10,558 nt of DNA from Firmicutes bacterium CAG:555 (GTDB lineage: Bacteria > Bacillota > Clostridia > Oscillospirales > Oscillospiraceae), in assembly GCA_000431075.1 (NCBI GenBank), contig HF986907.1, forward strand, positions 22,000 to 32,557, read 5' to 3'. Below are positions 1 through 6,050 of this stretch, piece by piece. Positions within the stretch are counted from its first letter, which is position 1; the number at the start of each line of letters is the position of its first letter. Below the pieces are notes generated by a model, which worked only from the letters and a program-made list of their open reading frames with translations, was not told the origin of the DNA and searched no databases. Both the position numbers and the translations under genes were made by a program.

Positions 1-242
1 CGACCAAAAATGACGGCGGCAGCAAGGATAACGGCCGCAACAAGATTGATTACATCATGAACTATGGCGACAATGTTGAAAAGGGCGTCGAGGGCGCAGC
101 GGACGATTTCGTCGGCTCGCTCAAGGACATCGGCAAGGCCTACGACAAGGGCGATATCGAGGGCATTACCAATACCGTCGGCGACTTCTCCAAGGGTCTC
201 GGCGACTTCCTCGGCGGCGTTAAAGACAGCATCATTCCCTGA
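1..242 (+). CDS. C-terminal fragment of an unrecognised protein
   Basis: An open frame runs in from the left edge (first full codon at 3) and stops with TGA at 240-242, giving 79 visible residues. The start lies outside the window; the ATG at 57 is internal, because the frame is open upstream of it and no ribosome binding site precedes it. The fragment is hydrophilic and rich in Gly, Asp and Lys. It begins with a low-complexity stretch (TKNDGGSKDNGRNK) and continues with amphipathic segments in which DF/DFxxGLxDF patterns recur (VGDFSKGLGDFLGG). There are no cysteines, no membrane segment and no sortase signal. I do not recognise the family. The low-complexity linker followed by a short amphipathic tail could be the end of a secreted or membrane-associated protein, but that is a guess. 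A clear terminator follows within 15 bases, so it ends its transcription unit. Confidence 0.7.
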   Translation, partial: TKNDGGSKDNGRNKIDYIMNYGDNVEKGVEGAADDFVGSLKDIGKAYDKGDIEGITNTVGDFSKGLGDFLGGVKDSIIP

Positions 243-253
243 TAATTCAAACA

Positions 254-290
254 GCAAACACTCCGTGTTTTTATGCGGAGTGTTTTTTGC
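254..290 (+). terminator. Rho-independent terminator of the upstream gene
   Basis: A 10-bp perfect stem (AAACACTCCG at 256-265 pairing with CGGAGTGTTT at 276-285) closes a 10-base loop and runs into a T-rich tract. It starts 14 bases after the stop codon at 242, so it ends transcription of the partial gene on the left. Confidence 0.88.
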
Positions 291-300
291 TATTTGTCTC

Positions 301-326
301 CTTTTCTTTGGCAGAGCAAAGAAAAG
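301..326. repeat. Perfect 10-bp inverted repeat in the spacer
   Basis: CTTTTCTTTG (301-310) and CAAAGAAAAG (317-326) are perfect reverse complements around a 6-base loop. It lies just past the terminator and has no T-tract on either strand, so it is not a standard terminator. It could be a weak back-up hairpin, an mRNA 3'-end stabiliser or a chance structure. The rest of the 243-390 spacer shows nothing else I can support. Confidence 0.6.
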
Positions 327-390
327 TTAATAAATGCCAGCCACCCGTCAATCTATTGATGCAGTTGTGTTTTTACGCTTTCCCGAAACA

Positions 391-404
391 GTCAAAAGTT
401 TGAC
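391..404. promoter_or_regulatory. Candidate operator palindrome overlapping a -35 box
   Basis: GTCAAA-AG-TTTGAC is a perfect hyphenated palindrome whose right half contains the first five bases of the TTGACA -35 box at 400-405. A regulator bound here would block RNA polymerase. No regulator gene is present in the window, and a 6+6 palindrome that partly reuses the -35 consensus can arise by chance. Confidence 0.4.
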
Positions 405-428
405 ATAGCGGAATCATTGTGATATAAT
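400..428 (+). promoter_or_regulatory. SigA-type promoter of the flavoprotein-hypA operon
   Basis: TTGACA at 400-405 and TATAAT at 423-428 are both perfect consensus hexamers with the ideal 17-base spacer. Transcription should start near 434-436, leaving a leader of about 55 bases before the ATG at 491. The -10 box is part of a small AT palindrome (TATAATTATA, 423-432). By sequence this should be a strong housekeeping promoter. Confidence 0.87.
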
Positions 429-490
429 TATACTGTTAGTTTAGTTGATTGGTTTACAAGAAAAATAAATACATAATAAGGAGATCAATT

Positions 491-3154
491 ATGGCACACA
501 GACCGAATATTCTGAAGCTGGCGACAAAGATCAGCCTCGAAAGTCTGACCTACACCGGCATCACCTACAATGACCCCGAGTACCGCATTCTCGAGCCTAT
601 CGTTGACGACGATATGTGCAAGGTCATGCTCCACATGAAGCTTGACACACCCCGCACCACCGAGGAGCTTGCAAAGCGCTGCAAGGCAAGCGTCGAATGG
701 ACCCGTGAGCAGCTTGATAAGCTCAATGTGGCCGGCGTGTGCCGCACCATGGAGGGTCTCAACGGCGCAAAGGCCGGTTGGTACTACCCCATTTGGGTGC
801 CCGGCATCATGGAGGGCATCCTCTCGAACAACGAGCAGTGCGAGCGCTACCCCGACCTCGGCGCATGCTTTGAGGAGTACACCCGCCGCCGCATCGCAAT
901 GGTTGCTCCCGTTCTGCAGAACGGCAAGCAGGGCATGATGTTCATGCGTGTTATGCCCGTCATGAGCGCCATTGAAAACAACTCCAAGACCGCATCCTAT
1001 GACGAGGTGCGCACCCTTATCGAGAAGGCATCGGCCATCTCCGTCGGCCCGTGCTCCTGCCGTCGTTCCCGCCGCCTGATCGGCGAAGGCTGCGGCCACC
1101 TCGAAGAGGATATGTGCATGTACCTCAATGACAACGCCATAAATTACTCCCGCCTTGGCACTCACCGCCTTATCACCAAGGAGGAGGCATATGAGATATT
1201 AAAGCGTGCCGAGGACAACGGCCTTGTCCACGAGATAAACCAGACCCCCGGCTTTGAGGACACCACCGCTATCTGCAACTGCTGCGGCTGCTCGTGCTAC
1301 GCTCTGCGTATCGCAAACTACTTCCGCTCGGCAAAGTCGATACAGTCCAACTTCCTTGCCAAGGTCGACAAGAACAAGTGCGTCGCCTGCGGTCAGTGCG
1401 TCGAAAACTGCCAGACCAATGCTCTCAAGCTCGGTCAGAAGTGCAGCACCGTCGACCCGAAGATCTCCGACGCTTACCATTCCGATAAAGAAATTCCTTG
1501 GGATCCCAAGAGCTACAATGTCAACTACCGCACCAACCGCACCGATGTAATGCCCAGCGGCACCGCACCCTGTAAGGCGGCTTGCCCGGCCCATATCCCC
1601 GTTCAGGGCTACCTGAAGCTGGCGGGCGAGGGTCGCTACACCGAGGCACTCGAGCTTATTAAGAAGGAAAACCCCTTCCCCGCAGTCTGCGGCCGCATCT
1701 GCAATAAGCCCTGCGAAGCCGCCTGCTCCCGTGCGAGCATCGATGACGCCGTCGCAATCGACGATGTCAAGAAGTTCATCGCCGAGAAGGACCTCGACGC
1801 AAAGACCCGCTTCGTTCCGAAGCTGCTCAATCAGATCGGCAGAAAGTACGAGGAGAAGATAGCGGTCATCGGCGCAGGCCCGGCGGGTCTGAGCTGCGCA
1901 TACTACCTCGCCGTCAAGGGCTACCCCGTCACCGTTTACGAGAAGGAAAAGGAGCTCGGCGGTATGCTGACCCTCGGCATCCCCTCGTTCCGCCTCGAGA
2001 AGGATGTCATCAAGGCCGAGATAAAGGTGCTCAAGGATCTGGGCGTGAAGTTCAAGACCGGCGTTGAGGTCGGCAAGGACATCACCCTTGACAAGCTGCG
2101 CAAGGACGGCTTCAAGGCCATCTACCTTGCAGTCGGTGCATCCAAGGGCGCAAAGGTCGGCTGCCCGGGCGACGACCTCGACGGCGTTTTCACCGGCATC
2201 GACTTCCTGCGTGAGGTAAACCTCGGCAATAAGCCCGCTATCGGCAAGGCAGTCGCAGTCATCGGCGGCGGCAATGTCGCCATCGATGTCGCAAGAGCGG
2301 CAGTCCGCCTCGGCGCAAAGACCACGATAGTCTACCGCCGTGACCGTGACGCAATGCCCGCAGCGGACGACGAGATAGAAGAAGCCATCGAAGAGGGCGT
2401 GAAGTTCAAGTTCCTCGCAGCTCCCGCCGAGATAACCGGCGAGGGCAAGGCAGCCGAGCTCAAGGTCGAGATCATGGAGCTCAAGGACGGCAAGCCCGTC
2501 GGCACCGGCGAGTTCGAGACCATGAAGGTCTCCGCCGTGATCTCCGCAATCGGTCAGAAGATCGACCTTGAGGGCATCGAGGGTATCAACACCGGCGCAA
2601 AGGGCACCGTTCTCGTCGACGAGTACGGCAGAACCAATGTTGAGGATGTTTTCGCAGGCGGCGACCTTGTCACCGGCCCGAAGTTTGCCATCGACGCAAT
2701 TGCGGCAGGCAAGGAAGCATCCATCTCCATCCACCGCTATGTACATCCCGGCCAGACCCAGGATCTCGGCCGTGACCACCGTGATTATAAGCCGCTGGAT
2801 GTCGCAACGCTTGGCATCAACGCAGTCGGCTTTGACAATGCACCCCGCCAGAAGGCCGCCGGTGCGCCCGCCAAGGAGGCAAAGAAGAGCTTCAAGGATC
2901 TGCGCGGTACCCTCACCGAGGAGCAGATCAAGAAGGAAGCCGCCCGCTGCCTCGGCTGCGGCTGCGTCGTCGTCGACGAGGATATGTGCATCGGCTGCGG
3001 CATCTGCACCACCAAGTGCAAGTTTGACGCCATCCACCTTGAGAAGGTTATGGATCACACCTCTTACAGCTACATGAACACGCTCATGACCGCCGTCGGC
3101 AACGCTCCGGCAGCCGCAAGCCGCTTCGTGGCAAAGAAGATCCTCAAGAAGTGA
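491..3154 (+). CDS. Multidomain FAD/NAD(P)H-dependent iron-sulfur oxidoreductase (GltD-like)
   Basis: 887 residues. The start is ATG 491, with AAGGAG at 478-483 seven bases upstream; a longer frame from TTG 449 has no ribosome binding site. Modules in order: a winged-helix-like segment at about residues 56-88 (TTEELAKR...); cysteines C188, C190, C201, C209; a CNCCGCSC cluster at 262-269; a CX2CX2CX3C ferredoxin motif at 297-307; a GltD-type N-terminal cluster (C361, C365, C400, C404, C408, C412); an FAD-binding GAGPAG at 461-466; a second dinucleotide site IGGGNVA near 592 followed by YRRD and MPA, typical of the glutamate synthase small-subunit family; and a GGD...GP FAD motif at 723. At the C-terminus lie CLGCGC (820-825) and a second ferredoxin motif (C833, C836, C839, C843). 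It most likely moves electrons in the cytoplasm between NAD(P)H and ferredoxin or another iron-sulfur partner. No glutamate synthase large subunit is adjacent, so glutamate synthesis is not supported. The gene for a HypA homologue starts one base after its stop. Family-level call firm; substrate unknown. Confidence 0.9.
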   Translation: MAHRPNILKLATKISLESLTYTGITYNDPEYRILEPIVDDDMCKVMLHMKLDTPRTTEELAKRCKASVEWTREQLDKLNVAGVCRTMEGLNGAKAGWYYPIWVPGIMEGILSNNEQCERYPDLGACFEEYTRRRIAMVAPVLQNGKQGMMFMRVMPVMSAIENNSKTASYDEVRTLIEKASAISVGPCSCRRSRRLIGEGCGHLEEDMCMYLNDNAINYSRLGTHRLITKEEAYEILKRAEDNGLVHEINQTPGFEDTTAICNCCGCSCYALRIANYFRSAKSIQSNFLAKVDKNKCVACGQCVENCQTNALKLGQKCSTVDPKISDAYHSDKEIPWDPKSYNVNYRTNRTDVMPSGTAPCKAACPAHIPVQGYLKLAGEGRYTEALELIKKENPFPAVCGRICNKPCEAACSRASIDDAVAIDDVKKFIAEKDLDAKTRFVPKLLNQIGRKYEEKIAVIGAGPAGLSCAYYLAVKGYPVTVYEKEKELGGMLTLGIPSFRLEKDVIKAEIKVLKDLGVKFKTGVEVGKDITLDKLRKDGFKAIYLAVGASKGAKVGCPGDDLDGVFTGIDFLREVNLGNKPAIGKAVAVIGGGNVAIDVARAAVRLGAKTTIVYRRDRDAMPAADDEIEEAIEEGVKFKFLAAPAEITGEGKAAELKVEIMELKDGKPVGTGEFETMKVSAVISAIGQKIDLEGIEGINTGAKGTVLVDEYGRTNVEDVFAGGDLVTGPKFAIDAIAAGKEASISIHRYVHPGQTQDLGRDHRDYKPLDVATLGINAVGFDNAPRQKAAGAPAKEAKKSFKDLRGTLTEEQIKKEAARCLGCGCVVVDEDMCIGCGICTTKCKFDAIHLEKVMDHTSYSYMNTLMTAVGNAPAAASRFVAKKILKK

Positions 3155-3155
3155 T

Positions 3156-3503
3156 ATGCACGAGATAGGTGTTGTAAAGCAGGTCGTGCGCACGGTCGAA
3201 AGCTTCGCCGCCGAAAACAATGTCAAGAAGATAGACGAGGTCGTTCTGGATATCGGCGAGCTGTCGCTCATCATCCCGAAGTATGTCGAGGAGATTTATC
3301 CCGTTGCGACCGAGGGAACGATACTTGAGGGCACGAAGCTCATCATGAATGTCATACCCGGCATGGCCGAGTGCGACGACTGCGACGAAATTTTCAATGT
3401 CATCGAGCACGAGGGCTACTGCCCGAACTGCGGAAGCTTTGAAAAATCAATCCTCACCGGCCAGGATTTCACCATAAAAGAGATCCACGTCTCCGAGGAA
3501 TAA
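3156..3503 (+). CDS. hypA: HypA-type nickel/zinc metallochaperone
   Basis: 115 residues, the usual HypA length. The protein begins MHE; in HypA the N-terminal Met-His-Glu binds nickel. GELS at 34-37 followed by IIP and an EGT...EGTKL stretch is the family core. Two CX2C pairs (C73/C76 and C89/C92) form the structural zinc site. HypA normally delivers nickel, together with the GTPase HypB, to [NiFe] hydrogenase or urease. Here the ATG begins one base after the stop of the flavoprotein gene, so the two are almost surely co-transcribed and translationally coupled; the ribosome binding site is weak and lies inside the upstream gene. No hypB, other hyp gene or hydrogenase subunit is visible, and a terminator follows directly. 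It may serve a hydrogenase encoded elsewhere, or act as a zinc-ribbon partner of the flavoprotein. The family call is strong; the nickel role in this organism is inferred. Confidence 0.9.
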   Translation: MHEIGVVKQVVRTVESFAAENNVKKIDEVVLDIGELSLIIPKYVEEIYPVATEGTILEGTKLIMNVIPGMAECDDCDEIFNVIEHEGYCPNCGSFEKSILTGQDFTIKEIHVSEE

Positions 3504-3504
3504 A

Positions 3505-3543
3505 CAAAAAGCCTCACGATTCAAACGAATCGTGAGGCTTTTC
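3505..3543 (+). terminator. Strong Rho-independent terminator after hypA
   Basis: A perfect 12-bp stem (GCCTCACGATTC at 3511-3522 with GAATCGTGAGGC at 3527-3538) closes an AAAC loop. It is flanked by an A-tract on the left and TTTT on the right, so it could also work for transcripts from the other strand. It starts one base after the hypA stop codon. Confidence 0.93.
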
Positions 3544-3708
3544 TCACTTAATGCGACATATAAAAGCAAGAACGCATGTTTGCGACAGGTGAGGGCACTT
3601 GTTCGTTAGAATGAATAAAAACGCACATTCGCTTGCACATGATTGTTGTAATAATGCATATTGTTGCGAGTGTGTTAAAATTTCATGAAAAAATATTCAA
3701 CAAAACAC
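3544..3708. other. AT-rich intergenic stretch without a gene
   Basis: No ORF with a ribosome binding site is visible on either strand. The only structure I can point to is the 10-bp palindrome TTTCATGAAA (3681-3690), 18 bases upstream of the next -35 box, and the short word TGCGACA repeated at about 3552 and 3581. The palindrome sits where an activator or repressor could bind, but it is short and unsupported by other evidence. Confidence 0.5.
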
Positions 3709-3737
3709 TTGACATATCCATTCGGAAAGCGTATATT
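3709..3737 (+). promoter_or_regulatory. SigA-type promoter of the C69 peptidase gene
   Basis: A perfect TTGACA at 3709-3714 and TATATT at 3732-3737 are separated by 17 bases. Transcription should begin near 3744, leaving a leader of about 40 bases that contains the ribosome binding site AAAGGA at 3767-3772. Confidence 0.85.
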
Positions 3738-3781
3738 ATGCACTGTCAATGAATAAATACTCACCGAAAGGAAAAATCGAC

Positions 3782-5923
3782 ATGAACCTCAAAAAGAAGC
3801 TTATGGTTTGCGCAATGACCGTTGCAGCGGTCACTGCGATCGGTATCGGCAGTGCTTCGGCCTGCACGATGATATATGTCGGCTCTGATCTCACGACCGA
3901 CGGCTCCACCTTCATGGCGAGAAGCGAGGACTACTCCAACAGCTACAACAAGGTCGCTTATGTAAGCGAGCACGGCAAGCATGCCGCAGGCAGCGTATAC
4001 GAAGGCTGCTACGGCTTTACCCACACCTTCAGCCACGACAGCTACTCCTACACCGCCGTTTCCGACGATAATCTCGGCGGCGTGTGCCCCGACTGCGACG
4101 GAACGCACGCACACACCCCGATGGAGGAGTGCGGCACGAACGAGAAGGGCGTTTCCGTTTCCGCAATGGTCACGCTCGGATGGAAGGGCAGCAGCTACTT
4201 CAAGGCGCTTGACCCGATGGTCGGCGGCGGCATGTGCGAAAGTGACATGGCCACTGTTCTCCTCGGCGAAGCAAGCTCCGCTAAAGAGGGCGTTGAGCTG
4301 CTGATGAACATTTACGACACTGTCGGTGCCGAGGAGCGCTCGGGCGTTCTCATCGGCGACCAGAAGGAAGTCTGGTATGTCGAAAACTACACCGGCCACC
4401 AGTACATTGCGGTCAAGCTCTCCTCCGACATGATCGCCATCAGCCCGAACATGGGCGCTATCGGCCTTGTCGACCTTGACGACACCGAGAATGTCATCGC
4501 ATCGGATAAGGTCATCGAGATCGCAAAGCAGGCCGGAACCTATGTCGGCGATGAGGCCGAGAACACCATTGACTTCCGTGCCTCCTACTCCAATACCAGC
4601 ATCAATTCCCGCATGGTAAACGGCCTTAACTACCTCGCAGGCAGCGAGAAGTTCACCTCCGCAAACACCGTAAGCTCCGACTTTACCATCACCAATGTCA
4701 AGGACGGCAAGATCGTCACCGTGACTACCGCTATCGAAGCGGCCAAGAATCTCGGCGCAAAGGATGTGGTCGACTTCTACAAGGTCAACGGTATCGGCAA
4801 CACCGGCAATCTCGAGTGGCACATCTTCCAGATCCAGTCCACCGGCCCCATGGAGACAGCCACCGTTGAGTGGCTTGCAATGGAGCACGGCCAGTACACC
4901 GTTGCAATTCCTTACCTGCCCGTTTTGACCACCGACATGTACGAGGGCTACAAGGTCGGCGGCCTCGGAAGCGCAAGCTTCACGACAGAAAAGCCCGACA
5001 GCTTCTACGGCGCATTCCCCTCTGTCAGCTGGAAGGGCAGCGGCTACAAGATCCTGCCCGAGGGCTGGGAGACCGGCTACTACTGGTCCGTTGACGGCCT
5101 GAGCAACTTCGCTCTGTCCGATGAGTGCTCTGATGAGGACAACGCACTCATCCACGCAAAGCTTGCCGAGATGCAGGCAAAGTGCTACGACAAGATCGGT
5201 CAGATGAAGGCCGCAGTCAGCGGTATGGACACGGCATCGGCTAAGATATACGCCACTGCCGAGAGTGCAGCTCTGGCAAAGCAAGCACATCAGCTCACCC
5301 TTGATCTTTACAAGCATGTTGCAACCGGCGAGCACAGCTACGGCGACTGGGAGACCACCGTCGAGCCGACCTGCACGGATGCCGGCAGCAAGCAGAAGGT
5401 CTGCTCCGTCTGCGGCGACACCGTCACCGAGGAGATAGCCGCAGCCGGCCACGCATGGGAAAGCGACTTCACTGTCGACAAGGAGCCGACCTGCACCGAA
5501 GCCGGCAGCAAGTCCGTCCACTGCGCAGACTGCGACGCAGTCAAGAATGTCACCGTCATCGAGGCCAAGGGTCACGCATGGGAAAGCGACTTCACCGTTG
5601 ACAAGGAACCGACCTGTACCGAGAGCGGAAGCAAGTCTATCCACTGCGCAGACTGCGACGCAGTCAAGGATGTCACCGTCATCGCACCACACGACCACAG
5701 CTGGGACGAGGGCAAGGTGACCAAGGAGCCCACCACGCTCGAAAACGGCGAAAAGGTGCTTACCTGCACCGAGTGCGGCCAGACCGAGACCGTTTCGATA
5801 CCCGCACTGGTCATCCCGCAGACCGGTGACAACAGCAACATCGCAATTTGGCTCGGCGTGCTCGTAATGTCCGGCCTTGGCGTGAGCGCAGTAGTCGCAA
5901 GTAAGAAAAAAGAAGAAAACTAA
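3782..5923 (+). CDS. Secreted, sortase-anchored C69-family (PepD-like) peptidase with His/Cys repeat tail
   Basis: 713 residues from ATG 3782, chosen because AAAGGA lies nine bases upstream and a typical signal peptide follows (MNLKKK, hydrophobic core, ASA). The upstream ATG at 3749 would only add a charged leader. Cleavage after A27 exposes C28, and the sequence from there (CTMIYVG...DGSTFMARSEDYS) matches the N-terminal nucleophile region of C69 dipeptidases. Further family signatures are ECGTNEKGVSVS near 116, GDQKEVWYVENYTGH and ISPNMG. Family members cleave dipeptides or short peptides using the N-terminal cysteine. The catalytic part ends near 515. Four repeats of about 41 residues follow (about 516-675), each with a His and a CX2C pair. 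The sortase signal IPQTG is at 678-682, with a membrane helix at about 687-706 and the basic tail KKKEEN, so the enzyme should be attached to the cell wall. An internal CPDC...HAH segment (102-111) is unusual. Its own promoter and terminator make it monocistronic. Confidence 0.9.
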   Translation: MNLKKKLMVCAMTVAAVTAIGIGSASACTMIYVGSDLTTDGSTFMARSEDYSNSYNKVAYVSEHGKHAAGSVYEGCYGFTHTFSHDSYSYTAVSDDNLGGVCPDCDGTHAHTPMEECGTNEKGVSVSAMVTLGWKGSSYFKALDPMVGGGMCESDMATVLLGEASSAKEGVELLMNIYDTVGAEERSGVLIGDQKEVWYVENYTGHQYIAVKLSSDMIAISPNMGAIGLVDLDDTENVIASDKVIEIAKQAGTYVGDEAENTIDFRASYSNTSINSRMVNGLNYLAGSEKFTSANTVSSDFTITNVKDGKIVTVTTAIEAAKNLGAKDVVDFYKVNGIGNTGNLEWHIFQIQSTGPMETATVEWLAMEHGQYTVAIPYLPVLTTDMYEGYKVGGLGSASFTTEKPDSFYGAFPSVSWKGSGYKILPEGWETGYYWSVDGLSNFALSDECSDEDNALIHAKLAEMQAKCYDKIGQMKAAVSGMDTASAKIYATAESAALAKQAHQLTLDLYKHVATGEHSYGDWETTVEPTCTDAGSKQKVCSVCGDTVTEEIAAAGHAWESDFTVDKEPTCTEAGSKSVHCADCDAVKNVTVIEAKGHAWESDFTVDKEPTCTESGSKSIHCADCDAVKDVTVIAPHDHSWDEGKVTKEPTTLENGEKVLTCTECGQTETVSIPALVIPQTGDNSNIAIWLGVLVMSGLGVSAVVASKKKEEN
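5327..5812 (+). repeat. Four tandem His/Cys repeats in the C69 protein tail
   Basis: Units begin near 5327, 5447, 5570 and 5690. Units 2 and 3 are exactly 123 bases (41 residues) apart and nearly identical in DNA. Each unit follows the plan H-x-W/Y...EPTC...GSK...CxxC. The fourth unit keeps the His and CX2C but has PTT in place of PTC. The pattern resembles a zinc-ribbon-like or disulfide-bonded spacer; the ligand role is inferred. The close match of units 2 and 3 suggests recent duplication and possible copy-number variation between strains. Confidence 0.85.
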
Positions 5924-5935
5924 GAGTGTTAGCAG

Positions 5936-5972
5936 AACCCCGTCAGAGCCTCGTCTCTGACGGGGTTTTTCT
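5936..5972 (+). terminator. Rho-independent terminator of the C69 peptidase gene
   Basis: A perfect 13-bp stem (AACCCCGTCAGAG at 5936-5948 with CTCTGACGGGGTT at 5955-5967) closes a 6-base loop and is followed by TTTTTC. It begins 13 bases after the stop codon. Confidence 0.95.
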
Positions 5973-5980
5973 TCATATTG

Positions 5981-5997
5981 CAAAAGCAATGCTTTTG
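5981..5997. promoter_or_regulatory. 17-bp palindrome at the expected -35 position
   Basis: CAAAAGCA-A-TGCTTTTG is a perfect palindrome with a single central base. As RNA only a 7-bp stem with a 3-base loop could form, so it reads better as a DNA binding site than as a terminator. It covers the place where a -35 box for the -10 at 6006 should be, and no good TTGACA is found there. Confidence 0.5.
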
Positions 5998-6005
5998 TGT
6001 TACAT

Positions 6006-6011
6006 TATAAT
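6006..6011 (+). promoter_or_regulatory. -10 box of the large secreted-protein gene
   Basis: TATAAT at 6006-6011 is a perfect -10 hexamer, but at 16-18 base spacing there is no recognisable -35 box, nor an extended -10 TG. Two copies of GTGTTAC (5997-6003 and 6013-6019) flank it, 16 bases apart. The weak -35 with nearby symmetric and repeated words suggests dependence on an activator, or regulation by a factor bound at 5981-5997. Confidence 0.55.
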
Positions 6012-6050
6012 AGTGTTACTGCAGATTGAAACCTCAAGGAGGAAAAATAC

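Noticed and set aside
449..490. Upstream TTG start for the flavoprotein
   Set aside because: There is no ribosome binding site before 449, whereas ATG 491 has AAGGAG seven bases upstream; the extra 14 residues are basic and unlike a domain.
491..3154. Glutamate synthase small subunit (gltD)
   Set aside because: Only the middle module is GltD-like. The protein is about twice GltD length, has extra ferredoxin motifs at both ends and no large subunit gene beside it.
1199..3274. Minus-strand open frame of 691 codons opposite the flavoprotein gene
   Set aside because: It mirrors codon structure of the + strand gene, which has unmistakable FAD and ferredoxin motifs. Its own translation is Ala/Leu/Asp/Val-rich with no recognisable domain and no good ribosome binding site.
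3749..3781. Upstream ATG start for the C69 peptidase
   Set aside because: It would put 11 charged residues before the signal peptide, and AAAGGA is correctly spaced for ATG 3782.
3782..3865. Lipoprotein signal in the C69 peptidase (ASAC resembles a lipobox)
   Set aside because: The -3 position is Ala rather than the usual Leu, a sortase anchor already exists, and lipidation would destroy the expected catalytic cysteine.
5327..5700. CRISPR-like repeat array
   Set aside because: The repeats are in frame within a gene, about 123 bases long without spacers, and encode a conserved His/Cys protein unit.
3761..5989. Minus-strand open frame of 742 codons opposite the C69 peptidase gene
   Set aside because: It starts beyond the terminator of the + strand gene and has no domain signature. 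Its repeats are only the mirror of the His/Cys repeats on the other strand.
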